DNA of 64,000 bases, taken from NCBI GenBank assembly GCA_029856145.1, contig JAHQWK010000029.1:1-64000 (forward strand), in the 5' to 3' direction. Below are positions 45,530 through 53,662 of the stretch, piece by piece. Source of the DNA: Promethearchaeia archaeon (GTDB lineage Archaea > Asgardarchaeota > Lokiarchaeia > Sigyniarchaeales > SOKP01). How positions within the stretch are numbered: the first letter of the stretch is position 1; each line of letters begins with the position of its first letter. The translations under genes were made by a program, and so were the position numbers. The notes under the pieces were generated by a model. That model was not told the DNA's origin, did not search any database, and saw only the letters and a program-made list of their open reading frames with translations.

Positions 45530-45821
45530 ATTCTGCTTTCAAAATTGATCCAAGTAGAGTTTTTTCTGATTCTGCTAATTCATTAATGGGATGGCTTTCT
45601 ATTTCATAAGAATCCAATAGTGCACCACATTCTTTAAAGTTGTACAAGTTAATTATTATTTTTAGGCCTTCTTCTACAATTTTTTTATCATCAAGCTCAC
45701 TTGAAGCGTACATTAACTTTATTATTGAATGAGATTTCCATAAATCATTCCCATAAAGTCTATTGCTTACACATAGAAAATCATCAAAAATTTCCCCAAA
45801 AAACTCTACTTCTGAGATCAA
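45522..45821 (-). CDS. Small helical protein, unknown
   Basis: 99 residues, mostly amphipathic helices (FGEIFDDFLCVSNRLYGN, WKSHSIIKLMYAS, IVEEGLKIIINLYNF). It has a well-mixed composition, which supports a real gene rather than a shadow. It overlaps the 3' end of the PUA gene by eight bases, convergent. No recognised family. Confidence 0.5.
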   Translation of the reverse strand: MISEVEFFGEIFDDFLCVSNRLYGNDLWKSHSIIKLMYASSELDDKKIVEEGLKIIINLYNFKECGALLDSYEIESHPINELAESEKTLLGSILKAEFI

Positions 45822-46181
45822 TTTAGCCTATACCACCTCAACCCTTACGTGCTGAAAAATACACATTTCTCCCTTGCAATTGCAATTACAAGTATGTATT
45901 TATCCATTAATATATCCAATCCTTTCAGAGGTTTTTCGTTATGATAATACTAACATTTTAGATTTACCTATATATGTACGAAATAAATCACTTTTTCATA
46001 TATTTATTTTCGAAATCATTAATTTTTACATTTTTTCTTTTCAATTTTGTTTATTTTGTTTAACTTTTTTGTATGTTAGTTTTCACATCTGAAATTATAA
46101 GAATGATTTAATAAATAAACAATTAAAACTCTAATAATATCCACATATCTATGTTAGAGAAAAAAATTGGATTTTGATTGT
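45822..46181. other. Intergenic region with a 12-bp palindrome
   Basis: 360 bases of AT-rich DNA without a convincing gene. TTGCAATTGCAA (45874-45885) is a perfect palindrome 53 bp upstream of the start of the minus-strand ORF at 45821, so it may be an operator. A TATATATG stretch near 45969 has no partner gene. Nothing else is recognised. Confidence 0.35.
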
Positions 46182-46260
46182 CTAAATATGTTTCTTCTTT
46201 TTCAATTTATAGTAATTAAAAATAACAATTATTATAATCGTACATGGAAGATAAAATATT
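46182..46260 (-). pseudogene. 3' remnant of a surface-protein gene, duplicated from 47393-48127
   Basis: 46204-46249 matches 47412-47457 at 40 of 46 bases. In the same frame the minus strand reads YFYLPCTIIIIVIFNYYKLKKKKHI-stop, which is the C-terminal membrane helix and tail of the neighbouring surface protein (IPCTIIIIVAYNHYKLKKKNR). Only this piece remains, directly after the stop of the double-GNAT gene 46268-47197. It marks a tandem duplication of the GNAT plus surface-protein unit in which most of the second copy was deleted. Confidence 0.7.
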
Positions 46261-46267
46261 TTTTTTA

Positions 46268-47197
46268 TTATTCAATCTCGTAAGATATCGCTGTTAGTGA
46301 TTCTACTTCATAAAAACCAAATTTTTTATAGAGATTTAGTGCTTTTTCATTATTAGCTTCAACACCTAATTCGATTATTTTACATCCCTTATCGATTAAT
46401 GATTGAATTCCTAATCCTAAAAGATAACTCCCAATACCCTTATGATGATAACTATGAAGAACACCTAATGTATAAATGATTCCTACATGCTTTAACTCAG
46501 GATTGATATTAAGAAAGCAAATTCCTACAGGATTATTGAATTCTAGTGCAAACCAATATTCAACATCATATCCTTTCCAACCCGCATTGTGTATTGATTT
46601 GAATTCTTCTTCTCTAAAAGGTATGAAATCAAAATGTTCACTAAATGCATCATTAAGAATTTTTACATAATTAGTAAAATCCGTTAATTTCTGATATTTT
46701 TGAAAATCAAATCCCGGTGTAACATTAATTTTAGGAATTGAGTTAAAATTATCCATCCGCATCCAATAATCAAAGTGTATTGGCTCTAATCCCATTTCAT
46801 TAAATTTGATTTGTAGTGGCGATTCTTTTAGAATATATTTACTTATAGCAAATCGGATTTTAGGAACATATTGTTTATTTGCAAGCTCTAAAATCGATTT
46901 AAATAATTGTACATAAAATTTCGACTTAAAATATAGTGGTAATACCTTAAACTCCAACCACCAAGAGTCCCGTTTAGTGGATTTAAAAAGTAATGCAAAA
47001 CCTATTATATCTCCTTTATTATCTTCTGCAATCAAGCAATCTCGAGATAAAACAGTTTGGTCTCCCTGCACTGCGAGAGCGCTATCGAGTTCTTCTTCAC
47101 TTATTGTCCAAACAGGATTTATATCCTTTACTATTCTATCCCATACTTCAATTAATCTCGTTTTATCGGTATTTACATTGAATGACCTGATTTTCAT
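46268..47197 (-). CDS. Double GNAT acetyltransferase (copy B)
   Basis: 309 residues with two GNAT-like halves (about 1-150 and 160-309). The second holds the acetyl-CoA motif region YTLGVLHSYHHKGIGSYLLG and ends ANNEKALNLYKKFGFYEVES. The N-terminal half is degenerate. The layout resembles MshD-type tandem acetyltransferases. It starts at ATG behind AGGAGGTGA with a 6-base spacer, and a hairpin (47216-47243) lies just upstream of that Shine-Dalgarno. It is a paralogue of 48266-49195 with equal length. The acceptor substrate is unknown. Confidence 0.85.
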   Translation of the reverse strand: MKIRSFNVNTDKTRLIEVWDRIVKDINPVWTISEEELDSALAVQGDQTVLSRDCLIAEDNKGDIIGFALLFKSTKRDSWWLEFKVLPLYFKSKFYVQLFKSILELANKQYVPKIRFAISKYILKESPLQIKFNEMGLEPIHFDYWMRMDNFNSIPKINVTPGFDFQKYQKLTDFTNYVKILNDAFSEHFDFIPFREEEFKSIHNAGWKGYDVEYWFALEFNNPVGICFLNINPELKHVGIIYTLGVLHSYHHKGIGSYLLGLGIQSLIDKGCKIIELGVEANNEKALNLYKKFGFYEVESLTAISYEIE

Positions 47198-47215
47198 GTA
47201 ATTTCACCTCCTATC

Positions 47216-47243
47216 ATTATTGAATAGGGTTTTATTCAATAAT
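47216..47243 (-). repeat. 11-bp perfect hairpin before the copy B ribosome-binding site
   Basis: ATTATTGAATA (47216-47226) and TATTCAATAAT (47233-47243) are perfect inverted repeats around a 6-base loop (GGGTTT). They end seven bases before the Shine-Dalgarno sequence of the gene at 47197. It could be an operator or an mRNA hairpin in the leader. Confidence 0.45.
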
Positions 47244-47392
47244 CTAAATAAAGTAAGTTATAATGCTTAATAATCGTGCTCTACATTTGAATTATTATTT
47301 TTCAATGATTGGTAATTTATTTTTTCTTTAATAAATTCGAAATATTTTAAATTAGAATTTTAAAAGAAAAAAATCAGATTTTATTGTGTTAT

Positions 47393-48127
47393 TTATCTAT
47401 TTTTTTTTTTTAATTTATAGTGATTATAGGCAACAATTATTATGATCGTACATGGAATAAAGATTAAATAGTAATTTCCAAAAGGGATTTGATTTGTTTG
47501 TGGAATATTACCATATTTTATGTGATATCCAATTGAACCTTCTGAACTTACTTTATATTCAGTTAAAGTACCATTATCGTTAAAATTGAATGTGAAATCA
47601 ATATTGGAGGTAATATTTTGCATAGTTAAAGTATTTCCATTGATATAATAATCATAAAACACCAATAAAGAAGTTTGGTTCAAATAATCTCCAATCCAGG
47701 TCAGATTTAATGGAGTTGGTATAAAAAATAACATTCCAAAAAGTACAATATGCCAATCAGTATAAAAGCCTGTGAATAAATCCCGTGTGGTATCATTGAA
47801 AAACATCGCACTTCCATTGAACACTACATCCCATTGAGGATTTATGTCATACGTACTATAAACCTCTATCGAATAATTAAGTATTGTTCCAGTGTAACTG
47901 GAAGCGTCCTCAGTCCATGTTCCATTATAAATCTCTTCGATAATTACTCTAAATTTTGAGCCTTGACTTAATCCTATAGCAAGATTACCGACCAAAACGG
48001 TCCATATGTGTTCTTCTCCTTCTTCAACGCCATAACTATAATTCATACCTAATGTATTGGTTGTGGATGAAATTGAAATAAAAATAATACTCAAAATAAC
48101 TACTAATGTTTTTTTAACAGATTTCAA
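47393..48127 (-). CDS. Secreted, C-terminally anchored surface protein
   Basis: 244 residues: signal peptide (MKSVKKTLVVILSIIFISIS), an Asn/Thr-rich beta ectodomain with several potential N-glycosylation sites, one C-terminal membrane helix (YYLIFIPCTIIIIVAYNHY) and a basic tail. The start is TTG at 48127, behind AGGA with a 7-base spacer. It lies downstream of the double-GNAT gene 48266-49195 and upstream of the second copy 46268-47197, all on the minus strand. The C-terminal coding sequence is repeated as a remnant at 46182-46260. Function unknown. Confidence 0.65.
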   Translation of the reverse strand: MKSVKKTLVVILSIIFISISSTTNTLGMNYSYGVEEGEEHIWTVLVGNLAIGLSQGSKFRVIIEEIYNGTWTEDASSYTGTILNYSIEVYSTYDINPQWDVVFNGSAMFFNDTTRDLFTGFYTDWHIVLFGMLFFIPTPLNLTWIGDYLNQTSLLVFYDYYINGNTLTMQNITSNIDFTFNFNDNGTLTEYKVSSEGSIGYHIKYGNIPQTNQIPFGNYYLIFIPCTIIIIVAYNHYKLKKKNR

Positions 48128-48265
48128 ATTGTTTTCCTAGTTGCTAATTAATTTAGGATTTAAAGTAAATTTTAAGTTAGTAAAGGTTTTTCGCTTTTTA
48201 AATATACCTAAGGTTTCCATTTTAGGAGGTTTAAAAACACCTGGAATTTATGAGAGTAGTATTAC

Positions 48266-49195
48266 TTATTTAATCGTATATGTAATGAAAGTGCGTGATT
48301 CCACTCGATTAAAACCATACTTTCTATAGAGAGCTAATGCTTTTTCGTTTTTTGCTTCTACTCCTAATTCAATTGTAGAACATCCCTTTTCAATCAAAGA
48401 TTGGATCCCGTGTCCCAACAAGGAACTGCCAATTCCACGTTGATGATATGCATGTAGCACTCCCAAAGTGGTAATTGTTCCAATATGCTTTAACTCTGGA
48501 TTAATTGTCGAAGAACAAATCCCCACTAATTTGTCATCATCAAAAGCAAACCAGTGCTCTAGATCATAATCTTTCCAAATACCTTCTAAAACTGTCTTGA
48601 ATTCTTCTTCAGTAAGGGGTCTATAATCAAAATGCTTACTAAATGCATCATTACGAACTGTAATATAACTGTTTAAATCATTTACCACTTCTTGTTTTTG
48701 TAAAGTTATATTGATTGGAGTTAATAATTGTGGTTGTGAGCTTACGTCATCTAAACGCATCCAAAAACCATAATTTACTGGTTCAAGTCCCATTTTTTTT
48801 ATCTTATTGTGCAGTGGTGTGTCTATAAATGTGTATTTAGTTGTCACATAGCGGAGTTCTGGAGCATTTTGTTCTTTTGCTAAAATTAGGGTCGAATTAA
48901 ATAATTCTACCATTAGTTCCGATTTAAAGAATTCAGGCAACATATTAAGTTCAAGATACCAAAAATCGCGTTTGGAAGATTTAAAAAGCCCTGCATAACC
49001 AATTATGTCTCCTTTGTTAATTTCTGCTACTAAATAATCACGTGAAAGAATAGTTTGATCACCATCTACTTTCATATCTGAATCAAAGACTTCCTCATTC
49101 ACTATCCATATTGGATTGATATCCTTATAGACTTCATTTAATACCGCTATAATTCTCAATTTATCTGTCTCTTCATTGAACGGTCTGATTTTTAT
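48266..49195 (-). CDS. Double GNAT acetyltransferase (copy A), ATA start
   Basis: 309 residues, exactly the length of copy B (46268-47197), if translation starts at ATA 49195. AGGTGA lies 6 bases before that ATA, the same spacing as the AGGTGA to ATG in copy B. The two N-termini then align: KIRPFNEETDKLRIIAV against KIRSFNVNTDKTRLIEV. The first standard codon, TTG at 49159, would lose 12 conserved residues. The second half has the acetyl-CoA region TLGVLHAYHQRGIGSSLLG and ANNEKAL-type motif (AKNEKALALYRKYGFNRV). Acceptor substrate unknown. Confidence 0.7.
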   Translation of the reverse strand: MKIRPFNEETDKLRIIAVLNEVYKDINPIWIVNEEVFDSDMKVDGDQTILSRDYLVAEINKGDIIGYAGLFKSSKRDFWYLELNMLPEFFKSELMVELFNSTLILAKEQNAPELRYVTTKYTFIDTPLHNKIKKMGLEPVNYGFWMRLDDVSSQPQLLTPINITLQKQEVVNDLNSYITVRNDAFSKHFDYRPLTEEEFKTVLEGIWKDYDLEHWFAFDDDKLVGICSSTINPELKHIGTITTLGVLHAYHQRGIGSSLLGHGIQSLIEKGCSTIELGVEAKNEKALALYRKYGFNRVESRTFITYTIK

Positions 49196-49308
49196 GATAT
49201 TTCACCTAAAATTAAAAGATAAAGTTACATAAGTCACAAAATTATTAAGATTTAGCTCTTTCACGTTAGTTTGATATATTTTATATTTGAGGTTAAGTTA
49301 AAGATATT

Positions 49309-50100
49309 ATGAGCGATCAAGATTTCATTCTATATGAAGCGAAAGGGCGTATAGCAACAATAACTATCAATAGACCAGACAAAGCAAATTCGTGTAATAT
49401 TTCGATGTTAAAAGCGATATATCAGAATCTAATCAGCGCAGATAAAGACGAGAAGGTTAAATGTATTATCATTAAAAGTACCGGGCAGAGGTTCTTTTCT
49501 GCTGGATACGATCTTAAAGACATACAAGGATCTCCCGAAAAAGCGGCGGGAATCACAGAATGGGGCAGAAAAGTTAACGAGAAAATGATTCTTATGAAAA
49601 AAATAATTATTACTCAGGTTCAAGGTATTGCTATTGGGCTAGGTTTTATGATTATATTGGGCTCTGATTTGAAGGTGTTTGCCAATAGACCTAAAGATAA
49701 ATTATACTTAAGATTGCCAGAACTTGAAATTTCGGCATTTCCTCAAACTGGAGCAACTCTTTTACCGTTATTAGCGTTTGGATTGACTTATGCAAAGAAT
49801 TTGCTATTTACAACAGATAAAATTGGTTTAGATGAGTTAAGGAATATTAACTTTCCAACTCGTATCTTTCCACTTGAGGAGCTTGAAACTGAAACTTTCA
49901 ATTTTGCTAAGCAGATAGTAAAATATCAAAAGGAATTTAGTTTCTTCACAAAAACTATGCTAAGGATTATGAATAAAGCCTATATTAAATCATGCATGGA
50001 TATGGAAGATGAATGTGGGAAAGCAGCTTATGATACTAAGAAAATGAATATGGAAGAATTAGATGATTTCATAAAGGGATTAAGTGAGAAATATCCCTAA
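49309..50100 (+). CDS. Crotonase-family protein lacking one catalytic glutamate
   Basis: 263 residues of the enoyl-CoA hydratase/isomerase fold (ITINRPDKAN, the oxyanion region FFSAGYDLKDI, a GIAIGLGFMIILGSDL helix). The glutamate normally found in the GGCEL motif is replaced by hydrophobic residues (GLGFMI). The second glutamate (PELEISAFPQTGA) is present. So the reaction may be an isomerisation, hydrolysis, decarboxylation or other crotonase chemistry, not standard hydration. It diverges from no pathway partner; the downstream gene is a convergent hydrolase. Confidence 0.8.
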   Translation: MSDQDFILYEAKGRIATITINRPDKANSCNISMLKAIYQNLISADKDEKVKCIIIKSTGQRFFSAGYDLKDIQGSPEKAAGITEWGRKVNEKMILMKKIIITQVQGIAIGLGFMIILGSDLKVFANRPKDKLYLRLPELEISAFPQTGATLLPLLAFGLTYAKNLLFTTDKIGLDELRNINFPTRIFPLEELETETFNFAKQIVKYQKEFSFFTKTMLRIMNKAYIKSCMDMEDECGKAAYDTKKMNMEELDDFIKGLSEKYP

Positions 50101-50132
50101 TTTTAAATGGTAATTTTAATAATTTTTTTAAT

Positions 50133-50987
50133 TTATTTTGTTTTGGTTATCCATTCGATTAATCTACTATCGAACAATTTTTGTTCTTCGAACATTGGCC
50201 AATGCCCACTTTTTCCGAAAAGAAAATATGTTAAATCTGGAATCTCATCTATTAGATTCTCCCAAAGAATGTATGGTGCTGCGTAATCATATCGACCCAT
50301 AACAAGAAACATAGGAATTGTAATATTTAAGATTTTTTGTGTGATATCCTTCCCTCTAATAATTTCAGAATAGAAATAATCAAAAAATTCCATATTAAGT
50401 TCGAGTCCTTCCCAGATCCAGGAACAATCATAGGTTTGATCATACCAATAAAAAGGAGAATTGGCTATATATTGTTGAGCAAGAGCCTTTGTAGGAGAAA
50501 CCATATTTAAGAATTCTTCTGTAAGGGGTTCATTATTCTTTTTCTGAATCATTTTTCTCTCTTCTGATGCATCAGATTCCCAGAATTCTGAACCTTTTTT
50601 TAAATTTGTCTCAGTCATATTTGGTGAAGCAGAACCAATCATAATAATATGAGATGTGTGTTCTGGATATTTATAAGCATATTCAAGAGCAACAATACCA
50701 AAAACAGAATGGCCTAATACAGCAATTTTTTCAAAACCTAAAAAAATACGTACTCCGTCAAGATCTTTTACTATTGAATCCATTGATATTTCATTTACAT
50801 CTATAGGAACAGAAGGGACAAATATTTTGAAGTCCACGAAAATAAATTTAATATATTTCTTAATTTCTTTAGAGAAAACAGGGGGATAAAAATTTGAAAG
50901 CATTCCAATAACTAGACATGGAACTCCATCCCCTTCAATGATATATTTGAGTTTAGTTTTATCAACGGTAATATGGCCAGAAGTCAT
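50133..50987 (-). CDS. Alpha/beta-hydrolase
   Basis: 284 residues of a single alpha/beta-hydrolase fold. The nucleophile elbow is GHSVFG, the acid residue is likely in GRYDYAAP, and the histidine lies near the end in GKSGHWPMFEEQ. Cap residues lie between about 140 and 215. No signal or membrane segment. The fold covers esterases, haloperoxidases and many others, and the substrate is not evident. It is convergent with the crotonase gene. Confidence 0.75.
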   Translation of the reverse strand: MTSGHITVDKTKLKYIIEGDGVPCLVIGMLSNFYPPVFSKEIKKYIKFIFVDFKIFVPSVPIDVNEISMDSIVKDLDGVRIFLGFEKIAVLGHSVFGIVALEYAYKYPEHTSHIIMIGSASPNMTETNLKKGSEFWESDASEERKMIQKKNNEPLTEEFLNMVSPTKALAQQYIANSPFYWYDQTYDCSWIWEGLELNMEFFDYFYSEIIRGKDITQKILNITIPMFLVMGRYDYAAPYILWENLIDEIPDLTYFLFGKSGHWPMFEEQKLFDSRLIEWITKTK

Positions 50988-51339
50988 ATAAAATCACTAA
51001 ACTACCTTTAGATGATAATATATATAAAATTTTGTTTTTTCACATCCTTATCGCTAAATTTTCCAATTGAAATTTTCTAGAAACAACCCCAAGTAAATTT
51101 TTTTTAGTAAATAGTTCTGGGTTTTTTACTTAGTGATTTAAAAGGTCTATTGGTAACTATAATTCTTGTGTAGTATAGAATTAAACTCTTATAATATATG
51201 CGTGATATGTTCCTTGCATATTACACGATATAATATAATTGATTTGAATTATATATTACTAGGATTATATGTCGATGGTCATAATGAGCATATTAATAAA
51301 CATATCTCGATGACTCATCATAATTAAACAAAAAAGGTT
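50988..51339. other. Intergenic region with imperfect direct repeats
   Basis: 352 bases upstream of both the hydrolase (minus) and the small ORF at 51340. It contains TATATGTCGATGGTCAT (51266-51282) and CATATCTCGATGACTCAT (51301-51318), imperfect direct repeats. CGTGATATG...CATATTACACG (about 51200-51225) forms an imperfect inverted repeat. These may be regulator sites; none is confirmed. Confidence 0.35.
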
Positions 51340-51651
51340 GTGTGTGGTAGAGTGAGTATGTATCGATCATATTTATTAAAAAATAATTTTTGGGCAAAAA
51401 AAGGAAATGAGAAATATTCTGAGGCGGAAAAAGTGTTTATTAAGCATGATACAGAAGTAGGGGGAATTTATGCAATTCTTCAAAACGATAGGAAGGGAGT
51501 CAAAATTATGGTTGAAGGAAAGGACTATTTTTTTAATAACTTTGATAAGCTTGATTCCTTTCTAACACGACTTCAGCAGCGAAAAGATGATTTCATGAAA
51601 ATTCTCAGAAGAAAGGATATTTCACAGAAATTAAGGATGTTAGATATTTAA
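51340..51651 (+). CDS. Small protein of unknown function
   Basis: 103 residues. A beta-rich central part (EVGGIYAILQNDRKGVKIMVEGKDYFF, in short GVKIMVEGKDYF) is followed by a basic helix (LQQRKDDFMKILRRKD). The start may be GTG at 51340, GTG at 51352 or ATG at 51358; the last is the most natural. No family recognised. It lies convergent with the tryptophanase-like gene. Confidence 0.5.
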   Translation: MCGRVSMYRSYLLKNNFWAKKGNEKYSEAEKVFIKHDTEVGGIYAILQNDRKGVKIMVEGKDYFFNNFDKLDSFLTRLQQRKDDFMKILRRKDISQKLRMLDI

Positions 51652-51766
51652 GTTTTCTAATATCAAATTTTTATACTTTTTAAAGAAATGGAAGTACCAT
51701 AAATTTAATTTTGGTTGATTTTTAATTTAATCTGGTTAGTAATTTATTTTTGTATAACAAATTTTT

Positions 51767-53377
51767 CTAATTTTTATAAATTGGCTGAAGTCCCGTTTGA
51801 AAATGTCTTAATCGCAATTCTGCACCTCGAGAGACCTTTACTTTAGGAATTTTATCTTTATTATTATAGATTTCTGTTATTGCTGCTACTGCGTAATCAA
51901 TATGAGAAGCACTATACACATTTCGTGGCATTGCAAAGCGTACTAAATTCAATACACCTTTCCTTTGTTCCGGTGTTTTCTTATCCCACTCAAATGCGAA
52001 AGGACCTAATTCAACAGCTCGTATACCATAATGTTTTAGAAGTTCAATTGTAAATCCAACGCCTCCAAAATCATCGATCTTCATATCTGTTCCCTCAAAA
52101 AATTTGTTCATATTGAGGTATACAGCATGACCACCTGCGGGAAGAATAACAGGAATACCATTTTGACCAAGTTTTCTTGCGAATTCCCTAACTTGATTTT
52201 TTCTTTCATTCAAATAAGTTTCTTTTACTACTTCATAAAGGCCTGCAGCTAAAGCCATTATGTCTCTGCCACTCATTCCTCCATAAGAATCATTTCCAAA
52301 TGTTAAAATCTGTTTTTCTTTTAATTTGATTCCAATATCTTCATTGATAGAAAATTTTTTGTGAAATAAACCTTTATCTTTAAAGAAAAACCCGCCTCCC
52401 ATATTAGCTAATCCGTCTTTTTTGAAACTTATTGTAAAGCCATCAACATAAGAAAACATTTCTTGTACAATAATGGGGATTGAGCGATCTTTATACCCAT
52501 CTTCAAATTCTTTTATAAAGTTTGCATTCTCACTAAAGCGACAAGCATCAAAGAAAAGAGGTAAATTATACTTTTTGGCAATTTTATGAACTTCTTTTAT
52601 ATTATTCATTGATACTGGTTGACCTGCGGCAGTATTATTTGTAATTGTAACATAAATTAATGGTATCGCCTCCACACCCTTTTCTTGAATCAGATTTTCA
52701 AGTGCTCTTAGATCCATATTACCTTTAAATGGATTTCTTTTGTCCATTTCGTCATAAGGAAAATCATCCATTAAATTACCTGAAAACAAATTCACTGCTT
52801 TGATACCATTGGCGACGATATTTGCCTCTGTTGTATCGAAATGTCCGTTATTTGGAATATAATATATTATATCTTTATTTTGTTTTAAGATAGGTGCGAT
52901 AGTTGAGAAAAGTAAATGCTCAGCACATCGACCTTGTGGAACAATGAAAGCATTTGGTCGGGTTAATTGATGAATCCCTCCATTTACAAATCCTCCTTCA
53001 TAGGTAGTAATGTAAAGTTCGTCCATAAGTTTTTTTACATTTGTTTCCCCAGAAAGAATTAAATTAATTGATCTTTTCGGATTATTACCTCGTTCGAAAG
53101 TGTCTCTTATCGCTTCTAAAAGGACATAATATCCCTTATTGCGGGCATAGGACTCATCCCCATGAAATAGAGCAGCCCATTGAAAATCCGTCATTGTTCC
53201 AGATCCAGAATCTGACAAAAAATCTACAAATATTAAATCTGCTGGAAAAGAGAACATACTATATTCAGTTTTCTTAAGTGCATATTCTCGTTGTTCTTTT
53301 GTAACTTTTTTTATTGTTCTAACTATTAGCGGCTTATTAGCTGGAACTGCTACACCTAATTCATCTTGCGATTTCAA
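51767..53377 (-). CDS. Tryptophanase/tyrosine phenol-lyase-type PLP enzyme, long form
   Basis: 536 residues. The PLP-lyase signatures are visible: VDFLSDSGSGTMTDFQWAALFHGDESYA near 51-78, the arginine-rich FDACRFSENA near 277-286, and the internal-aldimine lysine in SFKKDG (K319/K320) before NMGGGF. The C-terminus (RHFQTGLQPIYKN) is family-like. An insert of roughly 50 residues near 90-145 (RDTFERGNNPKRSIN, INGGIHQLTRPN-type) makes it longer than the usual 460-470. The enzyme cleaves an aromatic amino acid to an aromatic product, pyruvate and ammonia. It suits amino-acid fermentation, beside a glycyl-radical enzyme gene on the opposite strand. Confidence 0.85.
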   Translation of the reverse strand: MKSQDELGVAVPANKPLIVRTIKKVTKEQREYALKKTEYSMFSFPADLIFVDFLSDSGSGTMTDFQWAALFHGDESYARNKGYYVLLEAIRDTFERGNNPKRSINLILSGETNVKKLMDELYITTYEGGFVNGGIHQLTRPNAFIVPQGRCAEHLLFSTIAPILKQNKDIIYYIPNNGHFDTTEANIVANGIKAVNLFSGNLMDDFPYDEMDKRNPFKGNMDLRALENLIQEKGVEAIPLIYVTITNNTAAGQPVSMNNIKEVHKIAKKYNLPLFFDACRFSENANFIKEFEDGYKDRSIPIIVQEMFSYVDGFTISFKKDGLANMGGGFFFKDKGLFHKKFSINEDIGIKLKEKQILTFGNDSYGGMSGRDIMALAAGLYEVVKETYLNERKNQVREFARKLGQNGIPVILPAGGHAVYLNMNKFFEGTDMKIDDFGGVGFTIELLKHYGIRAVELGPFAFEWDKKTPEQRKGVLNLVRFAMPRNVYSASHIDYAVAAITEIYNNKDKIPKVKVSRGAELRLRHFQTGLQPIYKN

Positions 53378-53662
53378 TACCTTTAACCTATAATTTAAAA
53401 TTAGTATTTTTATTTTGAGTTTTTCAGCTTAACTTGATTTATAATAATAAATCATTAAAAAATGATTTGTAAACTTTCACGATTACAGCTAATTAAAGAT
53501 TATTATGGATATGATTCGCTTTTGTTATTATAAGAATTTAATTTTTAAATAGTAGTATTTATATTATTAATATTGTTAATTTGCTAGTAAAGTTGTTAAA
53601 AAACTTCGCTTTTTATGGAGTAAAAGATAATTAGAAGAATCTGGTGTAATCTTTGATGTTAA

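Noticed and set aside
45874..46092. ORF of 72 residues on the plus strand in the gap after 45821
   Set aside because: Low-complexity hydrophobic text without ribosome-binding site, and the start coincides with a palindrome. Probably non-coding.
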